From: a virus
DNA length: 42,505 nt
IMG/VR virus record: IMGVR_UViG_3300008113_000948
Span: 1 to 42,505 of that record
Strand: one strand, 5' to 3'
Of this stretch, positions 31,852 to 37,749 are shown one piece after another. Under the pieces are notes generated by a model, which was given only the letters and a program-made list of their open reading frames with translations, searched no databases and had not been told where the DNA came from. Numbering within the stretch: the stretch's first letter is position 1; each line of letters begins with the position of its first letter. A program made the translations under genes and the position numbers.

Positions 31852-32100
31852 TTAGGATTGTTGTACTGCTTTAGATTCTGCTAAACGTTTTTGATACTCT
31901 GATTCGGACAATGAATGCCATCCGATGCACTTTCCAGTTGGACTACGACCGCAGCCACATTTACCAACTTCATTATCGTTTTCTTGCAATTTAGGTGTCA
32001 TAGTGTTCTTTCTAAAAATATTATCGTAGTTATCTCTGTAAGATTTTGATGCTGACTTAGTCTGAATGGAATCCCCAGTGACATCATTCTTTGCTACCAT
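31852..32100 (-). CDS. CDGSH-like iron-sulfur/zinc motif protein (82 aa)
   Basis: The motif GKCGCGRSPTGKCIGWHSLS (46-65) provides C48, C50, C58 and H62. Spacing C-x-C-x7-C-x3-H is one residue shorter than the CDGSH [2Fe-2S] motif (C-x-C-x8-C-x3-H) and includes its Ser and Gly. A three-Cys, one-His [2Fe-2S] site is possible, as is zinc. The first 45 residues are polar and probably disordered. It starts 17 bases inside the end of gene 32084-32275. If it binds Fe-S it would be another client of the phage IscU/IscA. Confidence 0.65.
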   Translation of the reverse strand: MVAKNDVTGDSIQTKSASKSYRDNYDNIFRKNTMTPKLQENDNEVGKCGCGRSPTGKCIGWHSLSESEYQKRLAESKAVQQS

Positions 32101-32275
32101 TATCCCTAGATCCTTCGTTTCGTTTACCTTTTTCTCTCTTGGGCTGAATAGCTGCTGCTAATTCTGCTTGAATAGCACTACGTTTAAATGCGCCACGTTC
32201 GTGATTATCAATAATAGTTGCTATCAATCTTTTGGACTGCTTACTTAACTTAAAGTTTGGACCTGCTTTTAACAT
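32084..32275 (-). CDS. Small basic protein (63 aa)
   Basis: I use the ATG at 32275, preceded by AAAGGAAA, not the longer frame that crosses tRNA-Ser. MLKAGPNFKLSKQSKRLIAT, then IIDNHERGAFKRSAIQAELA and a basic tail KREKGKRNEGSRDNGSKE. The HERGAFKRSAIQAE helix is followed by a disordered basic tail. It resembles a conserved short T4-like phage protein of unknown function. Confidence 0.7.
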   Translation of the reverse strand: MLKAGPNFKLSKQSKRLIATIIDNHERGAFKRSAIQAELAAAIQPKREKGKRNEGSRDNGSKE

Positions 32276-32295
32276 TATTTTTCCTTTTATAAACT

Positions 32296-32383
32296 TGGCG
32301 GAGAGTATAGGATTCGAACCTATGCGCCACTTTCGCAACGACGGTTTAGCAAACCGCTGCCTTAACCACTCGGCCAACTCTCC
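32296..32383 (-). tRNA. tRNA-Ser(GCT)
   Basis: Long-variable-arm cloverleaf, encoded CCA, discriminator G; anticodon loop TTGCTAA on GCGGT/ACCGT; variable arm CGTTGCGAAAGTGGCG. Confidence 0.93.
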
Positions 32384-32388
32384 AATTC

Positions 32389-32488
32389 TGGTGCCTCTGG
32401 CAGGACTCGAACCTGCACACGCCGGCTTATCTGGCCGGTGCTTTGGGGAGATATAAGCTCCCGTCTTTACCAATTAAGCTACAGAGGC
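32389..32488 (-). tRNA. Atypical 100-base tRNA, probably Ile, with two anticodon-like arms
   Basis: Acceptor GCCTCTG/CAGAGGC, T arm GCAGG TTCGAGT CCTGC and CCA are perfect. Between D arm and T arm are two 5-bp/7-nt hairpins: GGGAG CTTATAT CTCCC (anticodon TAT, with U33) and CCGGC CAGATAA GCCGG (GAT, but A33). If the second is the anticodon arm, variable loop and D stem (GCTT/AAGC) become canonical and 24 bases are an insertion in the D arm bordered by AAAG repeats. If the first is used, the second is a long variable arm. Both point to Ile. Confidence 0.65.
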
Positions 32489-32497
32489 CTGATACGC

Positions 32498-32572
32498 TGG
32501 TGCATCGTAATGGAGTCGAACCACTGACATTCGCCTTGTAAGGGCGACGTTCTACCGCTGAACTAACGATGC
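32498..32572 (-). tRNA. tRNA-Val(TAC)
   Basis: Complete cloverleaf with encoded CCA; anticodon loop CTTACAA on perfect TCGCC/GGCGA stem. Confidence 0.95.
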
Positions 32573-32573
32573 A

Positions 32574-32786
32574 TTAATTTCTTTCTACAACTAATTTATC
32601 TAAGTAAACTTTAACTTCATCAAAGTTTTGAAAAAACACAGTTTGTCCATCAATGTCGAGTTGCCAAACTTCATCGCCTTCCTGAGGTCCTGGTTTTTGT
32701 TCTATAGAAAATTCTATTCCACCAAGAGCTTGTTCATATTTCTGCATTAATTCTGCAAATTCAAAAAAGTCAATATCTTCTTCCAT
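32574..32786 (-). CDS. Small acidic protein (70 aa)
   Basis: MEEDIDFFEFAELMQKYEQA, then SIEQKPGPQEGDEVWQLDID and QTVFFQNFDEVKVYLDKLVV. The pattern helix, beta hairpin, helix suggests a compact fold. It ends one base before tRNA-Val begins. Strongly acidic; function unknown. Confidence 0.65.
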   Translation of the reverse strand: MEEDIDFFEFAELMQKYEQALGGIEFSIEQKPGPQEGDEVWQLDIDGQTVFFQNFDEVKVYLDKLVVERN

Positions 32787-32795
32787 AATATTCCT

Positions 32796-32872
32796 TGGTG
32801 CCCCAGAGGAGACTCGAACTCCTAAAATTTGGCTTCTAAGACCAACACGTATACCAATTCCGTCACCGGGGC
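32796..32872 (-). tRNA. tRNA-Leu(TAG), short variable loop
   Basis: Leu-like D arm (ACG GAATTGGTATA CGT), anticodon loop CTTAGAA, discriminator A, encoded CCA. The variable loop is only five bases (ATTTT) instead of the usual long arm. Confidence 0.9.
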
Positions 32873-32877
32873 AATTT

Positions 32878-33570
32878 TTAATTTTGTTCTAAAAATCTAA
32901 ACATTTCAACCATCCTATTTACTTGGGATTCACCCCTAGTAGCATGAAAATGAATTGCATGACAATTTAAATTATTGTGATAAAAATTTTCTGCAGAATC
33001 ATAGTCAGGTGAATTAACTACCAATTTCCAATAATCATTGACTTTATTTTGTTGATGTATCCAGTTCAAAGGATGATAAACCATTTTGATGTATATATCT
33101 TGTTCATAGTCCCATTTTTTTAAATTCCAGTCTGAACACAGTTCAAACGCCATGTTCCATAAATCTGGATGCATGTCGTGACCATGATATCTTAAACCAG
33201 AGTTACCTGTACTATACATTACAAATTTGTTAGAAAACTCAAACCAATTAAATTTTCTTATAAAAAGAACATCTAGATCTGCATATAATATGTTGGTATT
33301 TTTATTCTTCCACAAATCATATAAATCAAAAAAATGTTGTTTAAATGCTGTTTGAATATTATCTACTTCTAATTCGTGAACTATAATCTCATCTAAACCT
33401 AATAAAAATTTTTTAGCAGATGATATACACATTTTTTTCATATCATCATACTGTTTAATTTTTATTAATCTATTTTGATGATCGGCGTCGTTCCACTGAT
33501 GCTCATTAACAGGATCCCAACCGGAAGTATTTTTAAGTTTATAATGTTTAAGAACTAGGACATTTTTCAT
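32878..33570 (-). CDS. GT-A fold glycosyltransferase-like protein (230 aa)
   Basis: NILYADLDVLFI (91-102) gives the DxD motif of GT-A glycosyltransferases, and HFFDLYDLWKNK precedes it as in GT8-like enzymes. HDMHPDLWNMAFELC and YEQDIYIKMVYHPLNWIHQ follow, then a terminal NCHAIHFHATRGESQ segment similar in position to the HGxxKPW-type end of GT8. I use the ATG at 33570 rather than a TTG three codons upstream; no ribosome site is clear. More AT-rich than nearby genes. Acceptor unknown. Confidence 0.7.
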   Translation of the reverse strand: MKNVLVLKHYKLKNTSGWDPVNEHQWNDADHQNRLIKIKQYDDMKKMCISSAKKFLLGLDEIIVHELEVDNIQTAFKQHFFDLYDLWKNKNTNILYADLDVLFIRKFNWFEFSNKFVMYSTGNSGLRYHGHDMHPDLWNMAFELCSDWNLKKWDYEQDIYIKMVYHPLNWIHQQNKVNDYWKLVVNSPDYDSAENFYHNNLNCHAIHFHATRGESQVNRMVEMFRFLEQN

Positions 33571-33593
33571 ACTGTTCAAGTATTATATGTATT

Positions 33594-33779
33594 TCATTTA
33601 ACTCTGTCAACAACTTTCCCTATTTTTTCTAATGCATCTTTACGCATAAGGAATTGTCTTTCTTGTCCTGGTCGATGAACAACAAGATATTCCACTCCAT
33701 CTATAGTTTGAACAACCTTAGGATCATTACAATAAAATTGTTCACTGTTCATACGATTTTTGAATAATAAGGTTTTCAT
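33594..33779 (-). CDS. Small conserved phage protein (61 aa)
   Basis: MKTLLFKNRMNSEQFYCNDP, then KVVQTIDGVEYLVVHRPGQE and a basic helix MRKDALEKIGKVVDRVK. AAGGAG precedes the ATG. A beta-rich core with C-terminal helix. It looks like a conserved short protein of T4-like marine phages; function unknown. Confidence 0.72.
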   Translation of the reverse strand: MKTLLFKNRMNSEQFYCNDPKVVQTIDGVEYLVVHRPGQERQFLMRKDALEKIGKVVDRVK

Positions 33780-33795
33780 GTTAATCTCCTTGTTC

Positions 33796-33872
33796 TGGTA
33801 CGGATGGAGGGACTCGAACCCTCAGGACTCAGATTTTAAGTCTGATATGTATACCAATTCCATCACATCCGC
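33796..33872 (-). tRNA. tRNA-Leu(TAA), short variable loop
   Basis: Leu-like D arm (ATG GAATTGGTATA CAT), anticodon loop CTTAAAA on perfect TCAGA/TCTGA stem, discriminator A, CCA. Variable loop GTCCT, five bases. Confidence 0.9.
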
Positions 33873-33875
33873 ATA

Positions 33876-33951
33876 TGGTGCTGCCTCTAGGAATCGAACC
33901 TAGTTCAACGGCTCTTCAGACCGCCGCTATGACCACATCAGCTAAAGCAGC
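33876..33951 (-). tRNA. tRNA-Phe(GAA)
   Basis: Complete cloverleaf with encoded CCA; anticodon loop CTGAAGA; stem with two G-U pairs; T arm CTAGG TTCGATT CCTAG. Confidence 0.93.
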
Positions 33952-33953
33952 AT

Positions 33954-34029
33954 TGGGGTGTCCTACGAGTATCGATCTCGTACTTCCAGTTTCACAGACT
34001 AGTATGCAGGCCACTACATTAAGGACACC
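33954..34029 (-). tRNA. tRNA-His(GTG)
   Basis: Anticodon loop CTGTGAA. The gene encodes the extra G-1 opposite discriminator C73, the identity element of tRNA-His. The T loop is ATCGATA rather than TTCRANN. Confidence 0.93.
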
Positions 34030-34031
34030 AT

Positions 34032-34107
34032 TGGCTGGGGATGATGGACTCGAACCACCGAATGCCGGAATCAAAATCCGGTGCCTTACCAACTTGGCGA
34101 ATCCCCA
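34032..34107 (-). tRNA. tRNA-Gln(TTG)
   Basis: Complete cloverleaf with encoded CCA; acceptor TGGGGAT/ATCCCCA; anticodon loop TTTTGAT on perfect CCGGA/TCCGG stem; discriminator G. Confidence 0.95.
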
Positions 34108-34112
34108 ATAAC

Positions 34113-34189
34113 TGGCCGGTCCTGCAGGATTTGAACCCACAACCTCCTGTTTCGAAGACAGGTAGTCTCTCCAGTTGACGTAAGGACCG
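34113..34189 (-). tRNA. tRNA-Arg(TCG)
   Basis: Cloverleaf with encoded CCA; anticodon loop CTTCGAA on perfect CCTGT/ACAGG stem; T stem contains two G-U pairs. Decodes CGA. Confidence 0.92.
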
Positions 34190-34424
34190 ATTAAATTGAA
34201 TTGTAGCCCAGTGTCCTCAGGTTTATCACTAGTGTTTACGCATACAGAGCCGGACTTCCTTATGCGGAGGTTTTCCAGGACATGTCACTTGAGATACTTA
34301 ACCAGCGGCAACCAATCTGCGCGGATCTTCCGATCCGCTGGGAGTTGAACCCACATCTGCTTTACACTGTATTAAGTTTCGAACCTCTCAACAATGTGTT
34401 TTTCTCTTGCTGACGCTACAAACT
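34190..34424. other. 235-base gene-free spacer with mutually exclusive hairpins
   Basis: No tRNA and no convincing frame. GCGGATC-TTCC-GATCCGC (34321-34338) is a perfect 7-bp hairpin, and CCAGCGG (34302-34308) is perfectly complementary to CCGCTGG (34335-34341), which would disrupt it. GTCCT/AGGAC and CGCATA/TATGCG pairs occur further left. A T-arm-like TGGGTTCAACTCCCA (minus strand) follows but has no matching 5' half. Confidence 0.45.
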
Positions 34425-34499
34425 TGGTGCCTGTTCGTGGGAACGATCCACGGACCCTCGCCTTATCAAGACGATGCTCTACCACTGAGCTAAACAGGC
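34425..34499 (-). tRNA. tRNA-Ile(GAT)
   Basis: Complete cloverleaf with encoded CCA; anticodon loop TTGATAA on TCGTC/GGCGA; T loop ATCGTTC is unusual. Confidence 0.93.
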
Positions 34500-34500
34500 A

Positions 34501-34575
34501 TGGTGGTAATGGAAAGAGTTGAACTTTCACTGAACACCGTATGAAGGTGCTGCACTACCGTTATGCTACATTACC
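34501..34575 (-). tRNA. tRNA with CAT anticodon (elongator Met, or lysidine-type Ile2)
   Basis: Complete cloverleaf with encoded CCA; acceptor GGTAATG/CATTACC without the initiator mismatch; anticodon loop TTCATAC on GCACC/GGTGT. Met or Ile2 cannot be told from sequence by eye. Confidence 0.9.
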
Positions 34576-34652
34576 ATATAGAAACACACGAACAACAATG
34601 TGCTATGCACCCTGCTTCTATGTGTGCAGGCTGTGGTTAATATGTTTTTATA

Positions 34653-34727
34653 TGGTAGGAGCACAGGGATTTGAACCCTGGACCAACGGATTAAAAGTCC
34701 GCTGCTCTACCGCTGAGCTATACTCCC
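34653..34727 (-). tRNA. tRNA-Lys(TTT)
   Basis: Complete cloverleaf with encoded CCA; anticodon loop CTTTTAA on GCGGA/TCCGT stem; T arm CAGGG TTCAAAT CCCTG. The roughly 200 bases upstream on this strand, to 34926, hold CCGTAT/ATACGG and CCTGGA/TCCAGG stems, a promoter and no gene longer than a 13-codon frame. Confidence 0.95.
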
Positions 34728-34831
34728 ATATAGTCCGTATTAAGTTGATTTACTGTGCCAACCTGGACCATACGGGATTCCAGGCGACACTACTGTTTAC
34801 CTCGTTTCATGTCGTTCTCCTTTGTGAACAT

Positions 34832-34860
34832 AATTTACTTTCATTTAAGATTCTTGTCAA
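34832..34860 (-). promoter_or_regulatory. Possible sigma-70 promoter inside the tRNA array
   Basis: Exact TTGACA and TAAATT (4 of 6) with 17 bases between, on the minus strand, downstream of tRNA-Asp and upstream of tRNA-Lys. It would give the rest of the array a second start. Confidence 0.5.
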
Positions 34861-34926
34861 TATACAATATTAACACTACTAACATAATAATAACTGCGAT
34901 CGCCCCATTTTGAGTTCTCCTTATTG

Positions 34927-35001
34927 TGGCGGTCCCAAGGGGTAACGATCCCCTTCTTCAAGCGTGACAGGCTTGTGTGCGTCCATAAACACTTTGAGAC
35001 C
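34927..35001 (-). tRNA. tRNA-Asp(GTC), unusual D and T loops
   Basis: Acceptor GGTCTCA/TGGGACC (one G-U), D stem GTGT/GCAC, anticodon CAAGC CTGTCAC GCTTG, T arm AGGGG ATCGTTA CCCCT, discriminator G, CCA. All four stems form, but the D loop and T loop differ from consensus, so automated finders could miss it. Confidence 0.85.
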
Positions 35002-35005
35002 TTAT

Positions 35006-35095
35006 TGGCGGAAGCGGTGAGATTTGAACTCACGGACCATTTCTGATCGTCTGTTTTCAAGACAGGTGCAATAAACCGGACTCTGCCACACTTCC
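35006..35095 (-). tRNA. tRNA-Ser(TGA)
   Basis: Long-variable-arm cloverleaf, encoded CCA, discriminator G; anticodon loop CTTGAAA; variable arm around CGATCAGAAATGGTC. Its first base overlaps the stop codon of the nuclease-like gene by one base. Confidence 0.93.
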
Positions 35096-35556
35096 TAGAT
35101 TTTGTATTTTGTTAAATCTTCAACACGCCAACGATAGGCGTATCCTTTACCATACTCATTATTGAAGTAGAGTCTTAATGATGGAGGGTGATCCACATCA
35201 AGAATATAAACATGAGTTGAATCATATATAGGATCATTGAATCCTATATAAACTTTTGTGTTACATTTACGAGCTATGTTTGTATAGCTGGTGTAAAATT
35301 TTTCATCAAATCCAAAATAATTAACGCCTCGGATATTATAGACATTTCTTTTTTTAGCATCAATAAAACAGGCTTTGTCTGATTGAACATTGTGTAAAAC
35401 GTAATCAGGAATCTGATCGTCGTCGCTGTCTCTATGAATATCCCTAGTGTCGTGAATAGTCCAATTGGTTTTTGCAAAATGTCTTTGCATCCAATCTTCC
35501 ATCTTAGTTTCCCAAGTTTCACCAATTTTAAGGCTTTCTAAAAATCTTTGTCCCAT
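35095..35556 (-). CDS. PD-(D/E)XK superfamily nuclease-like protein (153 aa)
   Basis: GETWETKMEDWM (12-23) gives an early acidic residue, IPDYVL (49-54) and CFIDAKKR (63-70) give the PD...(D/E)xK pattern, with K68 as the catalytic lysine. THVYILDVDHPPSLR and GYAYRWRVEDL follow. This is the typical single-domain core of phage PD-(D/E)XK nucleases; a role in host DNA breakdown, genome processing or recombination is inferred. Its promoter (35562-35590) ends five bases before the ATG, so the transcript may be leaderless. Confidence 0.72.
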   Translation of the reverse strand: MGQRFLESLKIGETWETKMEDWMQRHFAKTNWTIHDTRDIHRDSDDDQIPDYVLHNVQSDKACFIDAKKRNVYNIRGVNYFGFDEKFYTSYTNIARKCNTKVYIGFNDPIYDSTHVYILDVDHPPSLRLYFNNEYGKGYAYRWRVEDLTKYKI

Positions 35557-35561
35557 ACCTT

Positions 35562-35590
35562 ATAATATAGAAAAAAAATATAAATGTCAA
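35562..35590 (-). promoter_or_regulatory. Sigma-70 promoter abutting tRNA-Cys
   Basis: Exact TTGACA and TATTAT with 17 bases between, on the minus strand. The -35 box begins at the base next to the CCA end of tRNA-Cys, and the -10 ends five bases before the nuclease-like ATG. Confidence 0.8.
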
Positions 35591-35668
35591 TGGAGTGAGG
35601 AGTCGGATTCGAACCGACGGTTTTAGAGTTTTGCAGACTCTTGCATTGGGCCTCTCTGCCATCCTCAC
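35591..35668 (-). tRNA. tRNA-Cys(GCA)
   Basis: Complete cloverleaf with encoded CCA; acceptor GTGAGGA/TCCTCAC, discriminator T (U73, typical of Cys); anticodon loop CTGCAAA on perfect AGAGT/ACTCT stem. Confidence 0.94.
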
Positions 35669-35674
35669 ATTATA

Positions 35675-35749
35675 TGGTACACGGTAGGGGAATCGAACCC
35701 CTCTTACCTGCGTGAAAGGCGGGTGTCCTAACCGATAGACGAACCGTGC
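35675..35749 (-). tRNA. tRNA-Glu(TTC)
   Basis: Complete cloverleaf with encoded CCA; anticodon loop CTTTCAC on CCCGC/GCAGG (one C-A mismatch). Confidence 0.92.
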
Positions 35750-35803
35750 ATAAAAAGAACCTTTGTGTAGATCTATGACCTAGAGACAAAGGCCGTGTTT
35801 CAA

Positions 35804-35878
35804 TGGCATACCCCGAGGGATTCGAACCCCCACCAGCGGTTTTGGAGACCGTCATGCTGCCGTTAACACCAGGGATAC
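35804..35878 (-). tRNA. tRNA-Trp(CCA)
   Basis: Acceptor GTATCCC/GGGGTAT, anticodon loop CTCCAAA with one A-C mismatch in the stem, discriminator G, encoded CCA. A 7-bp hairpin CCTTTGT/ACAAAGG lies just downstream (35759-35793). Confidence 0.9.
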
Positions 35879-35882
35879 ACAG

Positions 35883-35970
35883 TGGTGGATGGAGTAGGAT
35901 TCGAACCTACAGCGTTTCTTATGTGGCGGATTTACAGTCCGTTGCCTTCAACCATTCGGCACACCCATCC
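35883..35970 (-). tRNA. tRNA-Tyr(GTA)
   Basis: Long-variable-arm cloverleaf as for bacterial tRNA-Tyr; anticodon loop CTGTAAA on ACGGA/TCCGC; variable arm around CACATAAGAAACGC; CCA encoded. It is the first tRNA of the array in the direction of transcription. Confidence 0.93.
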
Positions 35971-35980
35971 ATAACAAATA

Positions 35981-36103
35981 ACACTCTCCTAATTGTAACC
36001 ATTCATTCCTTTTTTTGAAATGATTAGGAGAGTGTGTAGTTAAGTATTCTCCGCTATGCTTTTAGACGCCGTCGTAGGGCGAATGGTGAATACTTAACTA
36101 CAC
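35981..36103. other. Two overlapping long hairpins upstream of the tRNA array
   Basis: ACACTCTCCTAAT (35981-35993) pairs perfectly with 36023-36035, and GTGTAGTTAAGTATTC (36034-36049) pairs perfectly over 16 bases with 36088-36103. The arms overlap by two bases, so the structures compete at their edge. The loop of the second holds a CGCC/GGCG pair. No frame is seen from 35971 to 36220. A leader, attenuator or RNA processing signal for the tRNA transcript is possible. Confidence 0.55.
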
Positions 36104-36220
36104 TTGGTTTTTACACATCTGCGTTATCGCCACAGACTTCTCATCCCCAAGGCCGCCCTCATTAGTAGCAAGATGTTTATAGTGCCCTGCAGGGTCGCGT
36201 TCCCTATTACACTTCGCGTT

Positions 36221-36379
36221 CTACGAAAGGTTTTCCCTACGTTCCCGCACTTTGTCCAGCGAGTAAAGTGCTTTGTTTCTTTCAACTTTAGACTCAATTA
36301 GTTTTTTAAACTGGTCTTCAGTTAAAACAAAACCTTCACTGTGCTCTACTTTATAACTGTCTTCAATATCAAATTTCAT
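36221..36379 (-). CDS. Small charged protein (52 aa)
   Basis: MKFDIEDSYKVEHSEGFVLT, then EDQFKKLIESKVERNKALYS and LDKVRERRENLS. AAGGA lies eight bases before the ATG. An acidic beta start followed by a long amphipathic helix. It lies behind terminator 36393-36426, so its expression needs read-through or its own promoter. Function unknown. Confidence 0.65.
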   Translation of the reverse strand: MKFDIEDSYKVEHSEGFVLTEDQFKKLIESKVERNKALYSLDKVRERRENLS

Positions 36380-36392
36380 TTTATCCTTGCTA

Positions 36393-36426
36393 CAAACAAA
36401 AACCCCAGGGTTTTTAATCCTGGGGT
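36393..36426 (-). terminator. Rho-independent terminator
   Basis: On the minus strand ACCCCAGG-(ATTAAAAAC)-CCTGGGGT forms an 8-bp GC-rich stem followed by TTTTGTTTG. It ends the short transcript of the 46-residue gene. Confidence 0.88.
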
Positions 36427-36454
36427 CCTTTTGAAGTTTGAGTTTACTTTTTCG

Positions 36455-36595
36455 TTAACTCGTGATCTTCACGGACCCCTTACCTGGCACACGATCATTA
36501 GATAGGCTAATTGTCTCGCATGACCAATAGGTGGGCATAAAGCCTGCCTGTTTGGCTATCGATCTAAATTGTCCATGTAATGACGTTAATTTCAT
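36455..36595 (-). CDS. Tiny protein (46 aa) with its own promoter and terminator
   Basis: MKLTSLHGQFRSIAKQAGFM, then PTYWSCETISLSNDRVPGKG and SVKITS. AGGATAT precedes the ATG. The gene sits between a consensus promoter (36640-36668) and a terminator (36393-36426), so it forms a monocistronic early-type unit, a layout typical of small phage host-takeover peptides. No homologue is recognised. Confidence 0.65.
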   Translation of the reverse strand: MKLTSLHGQFRSIAKQAGFMPTYWSCETISLSNDRVPGKGSVKITS

Positions 36596-36639
36596 TTGCT
36601 TCTATATCCTTTTTAGGCTGCACCATGCAGCGTTTAATA

Positions 36640-36668
36640 ATTATATGGTATGTTTATTTAGCTGTCAA
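36640..36668 (-). promoter_or_regulatory. Consensus sigma-70 promoter
   Basis: Exact TTGACA and TATAAT with 17 bases between, on the minus strand, 45 bases before the 46-residue gene. It lies in the divergent region with the plus-strand radical-SAM operon (36763), whose own promoter I cannot identify. Confidence 0.88.
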
Positions 36669-36762
36669 CAAAAATTTTGCACTCAAATGTGGCAATTTCG
36701 CCAAATTCTAAAATCTCACTAGCAAAAAAATAACTCACTAAATATTCTAACTTTATTTATAT

Positions 36763-37749
36763 ATGTCAGAATTTCAAAAAATACCTTTTGAGCAAGTTGT
36801 AAGATTTGGTCAACGTACAATGTTAGACACTAATCTGTTTTCTGTGAGTTGGATCCTAGGAAGATTTTGTAACTACAGTTGTTCCTATTGTTGGCCCTAT
36901 GCACACAGTGACAAACCCGATCACCAAACCATTGAAGTTTACAAGAATACAATCGATCAAATAAAAAGTCAAGCCCGTAATAATGGATTTAATCGTTTTC
37001 ATTGGAGTTTCAGTGGCGGAGAACCCACAGCCTACAAAGATCTGTTGCAATTAATACAACATCTTGACGATGGTCCAACTACACCGTACCAAAGTGTACA
37101 CATGACTACCAATCTCAGCCCGAGCATCAATTGGTGGAAAAGTTGGGCCAATGCTGTTAGTATGTTGCAGAGAAAGAGTGTTACAGCCAGTTACCATGTA
37201 GAACATGCTAAAGAATCAGATTTCGTTAACAAATGCTTAAAATTAATGAACGAATATGTTTATGTTACTGTCAATCAAGTAATGGTACCTGAAAAGTTTT
37301 ACGAATTATATGAACGCTGCGAGAGGTTTCATAAGAAAGGCATTAATGTAACTTTAAAACCTCAGAGCGATCCTACTGCTAGTTTTGTAGTAAGTGGTTA
37401 CACTGAGGAAATGATCAATCTAATGCAAACAGGATTTCCACAAACAGTAGAGGGAGAACAACTATATCAGATTGCTCTGTACGATCAAGAAGGCAGAGAA
37501 TATCTGTTTGATCAAGCAGAAAGATTTAATGCATTTGGGTTTAACAAATTTAAAGATTGGAAATGTAATTCAGGATACCAAAGTGTCATTATACGAGGTA
37601 ATGAAGTAAAAAGAGGATACAGTTGCAGAGATTTAAGATTGGGAACTTTAGAACAGGGATTTAGTTTATTTGGAAATCCTGTTTCGTGCATAACAGAAAC
37701 TTGTGTAAGTTCTGCAGACAGCAAAATACCAAAAGAAAAAAATGTTTAA
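36763..37749 (+). CDS. Radical-SAM enzyme with C-terminal cysteine domain (328 aa)
   Basis: The radical-SAM cluster motif CNYSCSYC gives C36, C40 and C43; SFSGGEP (82-88) is the SAM-binding GGEP motif. The last 80 residues contain KCNSGYQSVIIRGNEVKRGY, SCRDLRLGTL and CITETCVSSAD, a SPASM/twitch-like set of cysteines that would bind a second cluster. The same arrangement occurs in gene 41575-42492. Such enzymes modify peptides, sugars or nucleosides by radical chemistry; the substrate is unknown. First gene of a three-gene operon; its end overlaps the next gene by eight bases. No strong ribosome site. Confidence 0.88.
   Translation: MSEFQKIPFEQVVRFGQRTMLDTNLFSVSWILGRFCNYSCSYCWPYAHSDKPDHQTIEVYKNTIDQIKSQARNNGFNRFHWSFSGGEPTAYKDLLQLIQHLDDGPTTPYQSVHMTTNLSPSINWWKSWANAVSMLQRKSVTASYHVEHAKESDFVNKCLKLMNEYVYVTVNQVMVPEKFYELYERCERFHKKGINVTLKPQSDPTASFVVSGYTEEMINLMQTGFPQTVEGEQLYQIALYDQEGREYLFDQAERFNAFGFNKFKDWKCNSGYQSVIIRGNEVKRGYSCRDLRLGTLEQGFSLFGNPVSCITETCVSSADSKIPKEKNV

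Noticed and set aside
34332-34395. Additional tRNA with T arm TGGGTTCAACTCCCA
   Set aside because: No complementary 5' acceptor strand or D arm is found on the correct side.
34541-34873. 110-codon plus-strand frame across tRNAs
   Set aside because: It runs through the complements of two tRNAs; the GFEP/ARTG-like peptides in such frames are translations of the T-arm sequence.
36034-36115. Plus-strand terminator (16-bp hairpin followed by TTGGTTTTT)
   Set aside because: No plus-strand gene lies upstream and the U tract is separated from the stem by several bases.
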